From Balneolaceae bacterium (GTDB lineage: Bacteria > Bacteroidota > Rhodothermia > Balneolales > Balneolaceae): a stretch of 64,000 bases of DNA. Numbering within the stretch: the first letter of the stretch is position 1; the number at the start of each line of letters is the position of its first letter. The stretch is taken from NCBI GenBank assembly GCA_017795005.1, contig CP051242.1, positions 806,001 to 870,000 on the forward strand. Direction: 5' to 3'. The notes beneath the pieces are model-generated. The model saw nothing but the letters and a program-made list of their open reading frames with translations, made no database searches and was not told the DNA's origin. Of the stretch, positions 62,396-64,000 are shown in pieces. The translations under genes and the position numbers were made by a program.

Positions 62396-64000
62396 ATGAA
62401 GAAAATAGGACTGTTTTTTTTAATAGGAATATGTGCAACAGTAACTGCCTTATCACAGGAATTTGAGTTTAGATTAAGTTTTGAAGAAGAACCTCTGGAA
62501 GAGGTTTTGAAAAGTATTGAAACAGAAACAGGATACCGCTTTTCTTATAGTAGTACAGCTATACAAACAGATATGAAGGTATCTGTTTCTTTTAAGGACT
62601 CAACAATTGAAGGAATACTGGAAAAGTTATTTCAAAGTTCGAATGTAAATTATGAAATCTTTCAACGCAGAGTGATCCTTAGAAAGAAAAGAGAAGGGCA
62701 AACAGTACGTGGTAAAATTGTTGATCGCCATACTCAAATTCCAATTATCGGTGCATCTGTGATTCTGCTTAATACCACTCCGCTAAAAGGAGATGCAACT
62801 GACCAAAATGGGTTTTTTAGAATGGAAAACGTCTTAACAGGGCGGTATACTCTACAGGTTTCATATTTAGGGTATCAAACCAAAACAATTCCCGATATTC
62901 TGGTGGGTAGTGGTCAGGAGGTAGTTTTGGAAATTGAAATAGAAGAGTCGCTTCTTCAAATGAGCGAAATTCAGATTGGTTCAGGTCGTACGTTACCTTC
63001 TGCACCTTTAAACGACATGGCTCAGGTTAGCGGTCGTTCATTCACTGTTGAAGAAACGAAAAGATTTCCGGTTAGCGTAGGAGACCCGTTACGTCTTGCA
63101 TCATCTTTTGCAGGCGTTTTAGCTACAGATGATGGAGGGAATGATATTGTTGTGAGGGGGAATTCACCTAGAGGATTATTATGGAAACTGGAAGGAGTAG
63201 AAATTCCAAGCCCGAATCATTTTTCAAGCGAAGGCACATCAACGGGTGCTATAAGTATGTTTAGTACTCAGGTAATTTCCAGATCTGACTTTTTAACAAG
63301 TGCTTTTCCGGCACAATATGGAAATGCGACTTCCGGAGTATTTGATATACAAATGCGAAGCGGAAACAATGAGAAACGAGAATCTACACTTCAAGTTGGG
63401 TTGTTGGGAGTTGATGTCGCTTCTGAAGGACCTTTTTCAAAGGAATCCAGATCTTCTTATTTATTTAATTACCGCTACTCGACTTTATCTTTGCTAGACG
63501 CTTTTGGATTACCGCTTATGGAAGAAGGAGAAAAAAATATTTTTCAGGATCTTTCCTTTAAACTAACCTTTCCAACTAATTCGGCAGGTATATTTTCGGT
63601 ATTTGGGATGGGTGGGCTAAGTTTATATGAAGAGTCGAATCCATTCGTTATAAAAAATGATGAACGCTACAATATGGGAGTCGTAGGAGTCAATAATAAA
63701 TACATCCTCGGTAGTAATACTGTTTTAATTTCTACATTATCATGGTCGGGTACAGAGGTTGGTGATAGTTACAAAATACCATTAGAAGATTCATTCTATG
63801 ATGAAGATAATTCATTCAAAAAAAACTTTTTAAGAGCGTCTGTTGAACTGAATAACAAATTGAACGTACATCACTTTTTCAGCACAGGACTAACGGCTAG
63901 CAGGTTATCCTATAAATTCAAGTCTATCGAGAAAGATCCAACAAGAGAAGACCCACTAGAGGAACTTGTCTTCTTTAACGAAGAAGGAAGCTCGGGCTCA
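62396..64000 (+). CDS. TonB-dependent receptor with STN domain (3' truncated)
   Basis: Open from ATG 62396 (after AAGAGAGAG) to the window end, 535 codons seen. Signal peptide (about 1-20); STN domain (about 25-100: LSFEEEPLEEVLKSIETETG, VSVSFKDSTIEGILEKLFQ); a carboxypeptidase-regulatory-like domain (about 103-190: VRGKIVDRHTQIPIIGASV, LKGDATDQNGFFRMENV); then a plug (GDPLRLASSFAGVLATDDGG, IVVRGNSPRGLLWKLEGVEI) and the first barrel strands. The STN domain couples ligand binding to the FecR anti-sigma factor. No SusD partner can be seen within the window; the substrate is unknown. Confidence 0.92.
   Translation, partial: MKKIGLFFLIGICATVTALSQEFEFRLSFEEEPLEEVLKSIETETGYRFSYSSTAIQTDMKVSVSFKDSTIEGILEKLFQSSNVNYEIFQRRVILRKKREGQTVRGKIVDRHTQIPIIGASVILLNTTPLKGDATDQNGFFRMENVLTGRYTLQVSYLGYQTKTIPDILVGSGQEVVLEIEIEESLLQMSEIQIGSGRTLPSAPLNDMAQVSGRSFTVEETKRFPVSVGDPLRLASSFAGVLATDDGGNDIVVRGNSPRGLLWKLEGVEIPSPNHFSSEGTSTGAISMFSTQVISRSDFLTSAFPAQYGNATSGVFDIQMRSGNNEKRESTLQVGLLGVDVASEGPFSKESRSSYLFNYRYSTLSLLDAFGLPLMEEGEKNIFQDLSFKLTFPTNSAGIFSVFGMGGLSLYEESNPFVIKNDERYNMGVVGVNNKYILGSNTVLISTLSWSGTEVGDSYKIPLEDSFYDEDNSFKKNFLRASVELNNKLNVHHFFSTGLTASRLSYKFKSIEKDPTREDPLEELVFFNEEGSSGS

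Overview
The window looks like a chromosome segment of a marine Balneolota/Rhodothermota-type bacterium (FCB group; Balneolaceae would fit). The sequence evidence is: several secreted proteins ending in a type IX secretion (T9SS) sorting domain with the NYPNPFNPVTTI core, a one-protein hybrid two-component system, a FecI/FecR/STN-TonB-receptor unit, a PID-CTERM mini-protein, and moderately AT-rich DNA. The assignment to phylum is inference; no rRNA is present.

Layout. (1) 1-4.6 kb: the 3' part of a bacterial alpha-2-macroglobulin gene followed by pbpC, the classic periplasmic defence pair. (2) 4.8-11.5 kb: the most interesting region. It is a compact co-directional cluster encoding a natural FliF-FliG fusion (periplasmic ring domain, one membrane helix, FliF tail, FliG middle and C domains), a FlgO/CsgG-like periplasmic protein with a beta-barrel-like C-terminus, a TPR lipoprotein, a MotA-like and a MotB-like stator pair, a VOC-family protein and a membrane-anchored 30-residue-repeat protein. 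No other flagellar gene is visible. This looks like a reduced, possibly non-flagellar rotary machine. (3) 11.8-12.5 kb: a YwaF/TMEM164-like membrane protein whose last codons run into a displaced tRNA-Arg 3' fragment and its terminator.

(4) 12.6-37.4 kb: a cargo region lying between two nearly identical copies of that tRNA-Arg fragment. It holds a fused EutB-EutC ethanolamine ammonia-lyase with a Tat-like leader, a lipoprotein metallopeptidase, a 1381-residue hybrid sensor/AraC regulator, a pseudo-receiver coupled to a secreted GLUG protein, T9SS cargo proteins (GLUG, G8/beta-helix, FG-GAP), an intact and a frameshifted PID-CTERM mini-gene, two related CxxC mini-proteins, and a giant exported protein with 68-residue repeats. 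(5) 37.5-51.3 kb: an AT-rich integrative element inserted in a tRNA-Arg(ACG) gene, with a P4-type tyrosine integrase, a tightly packed five-gene envelope operon of unknown function, AlpA-type and DUF3631 mobile-element genes, a lipoprotein pseudogene, and a restriction-modification-like defence cluster whose upstream region carries a 15-C homopolymer.

(6) 51.6-57.3 kb: an L-arabinose operon (araB, araD, a sodium/solute symporter, araA) closed by a bidirectional terminator. (7) 57.3-64 kb: sahH with a TlpA-like lipoprotein thioredoxin, lhgO, and an ECF sigma factor, a possible small leader ORF, an anti-sigma FecR protein and a 3'-truncated TonB-dependent receptor.

How the genes work together: arabinose enters by the symporter and is converted by AraA, AraB and AraD to xylulose 5-phosphate; the sigma/FecR/STN receptor set is a self-contained surface-signalling unit; the motor cluster can be read as rotor, stator and envelope partners. 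Gene functions are inferred from motifs read by eye; no database search was run.
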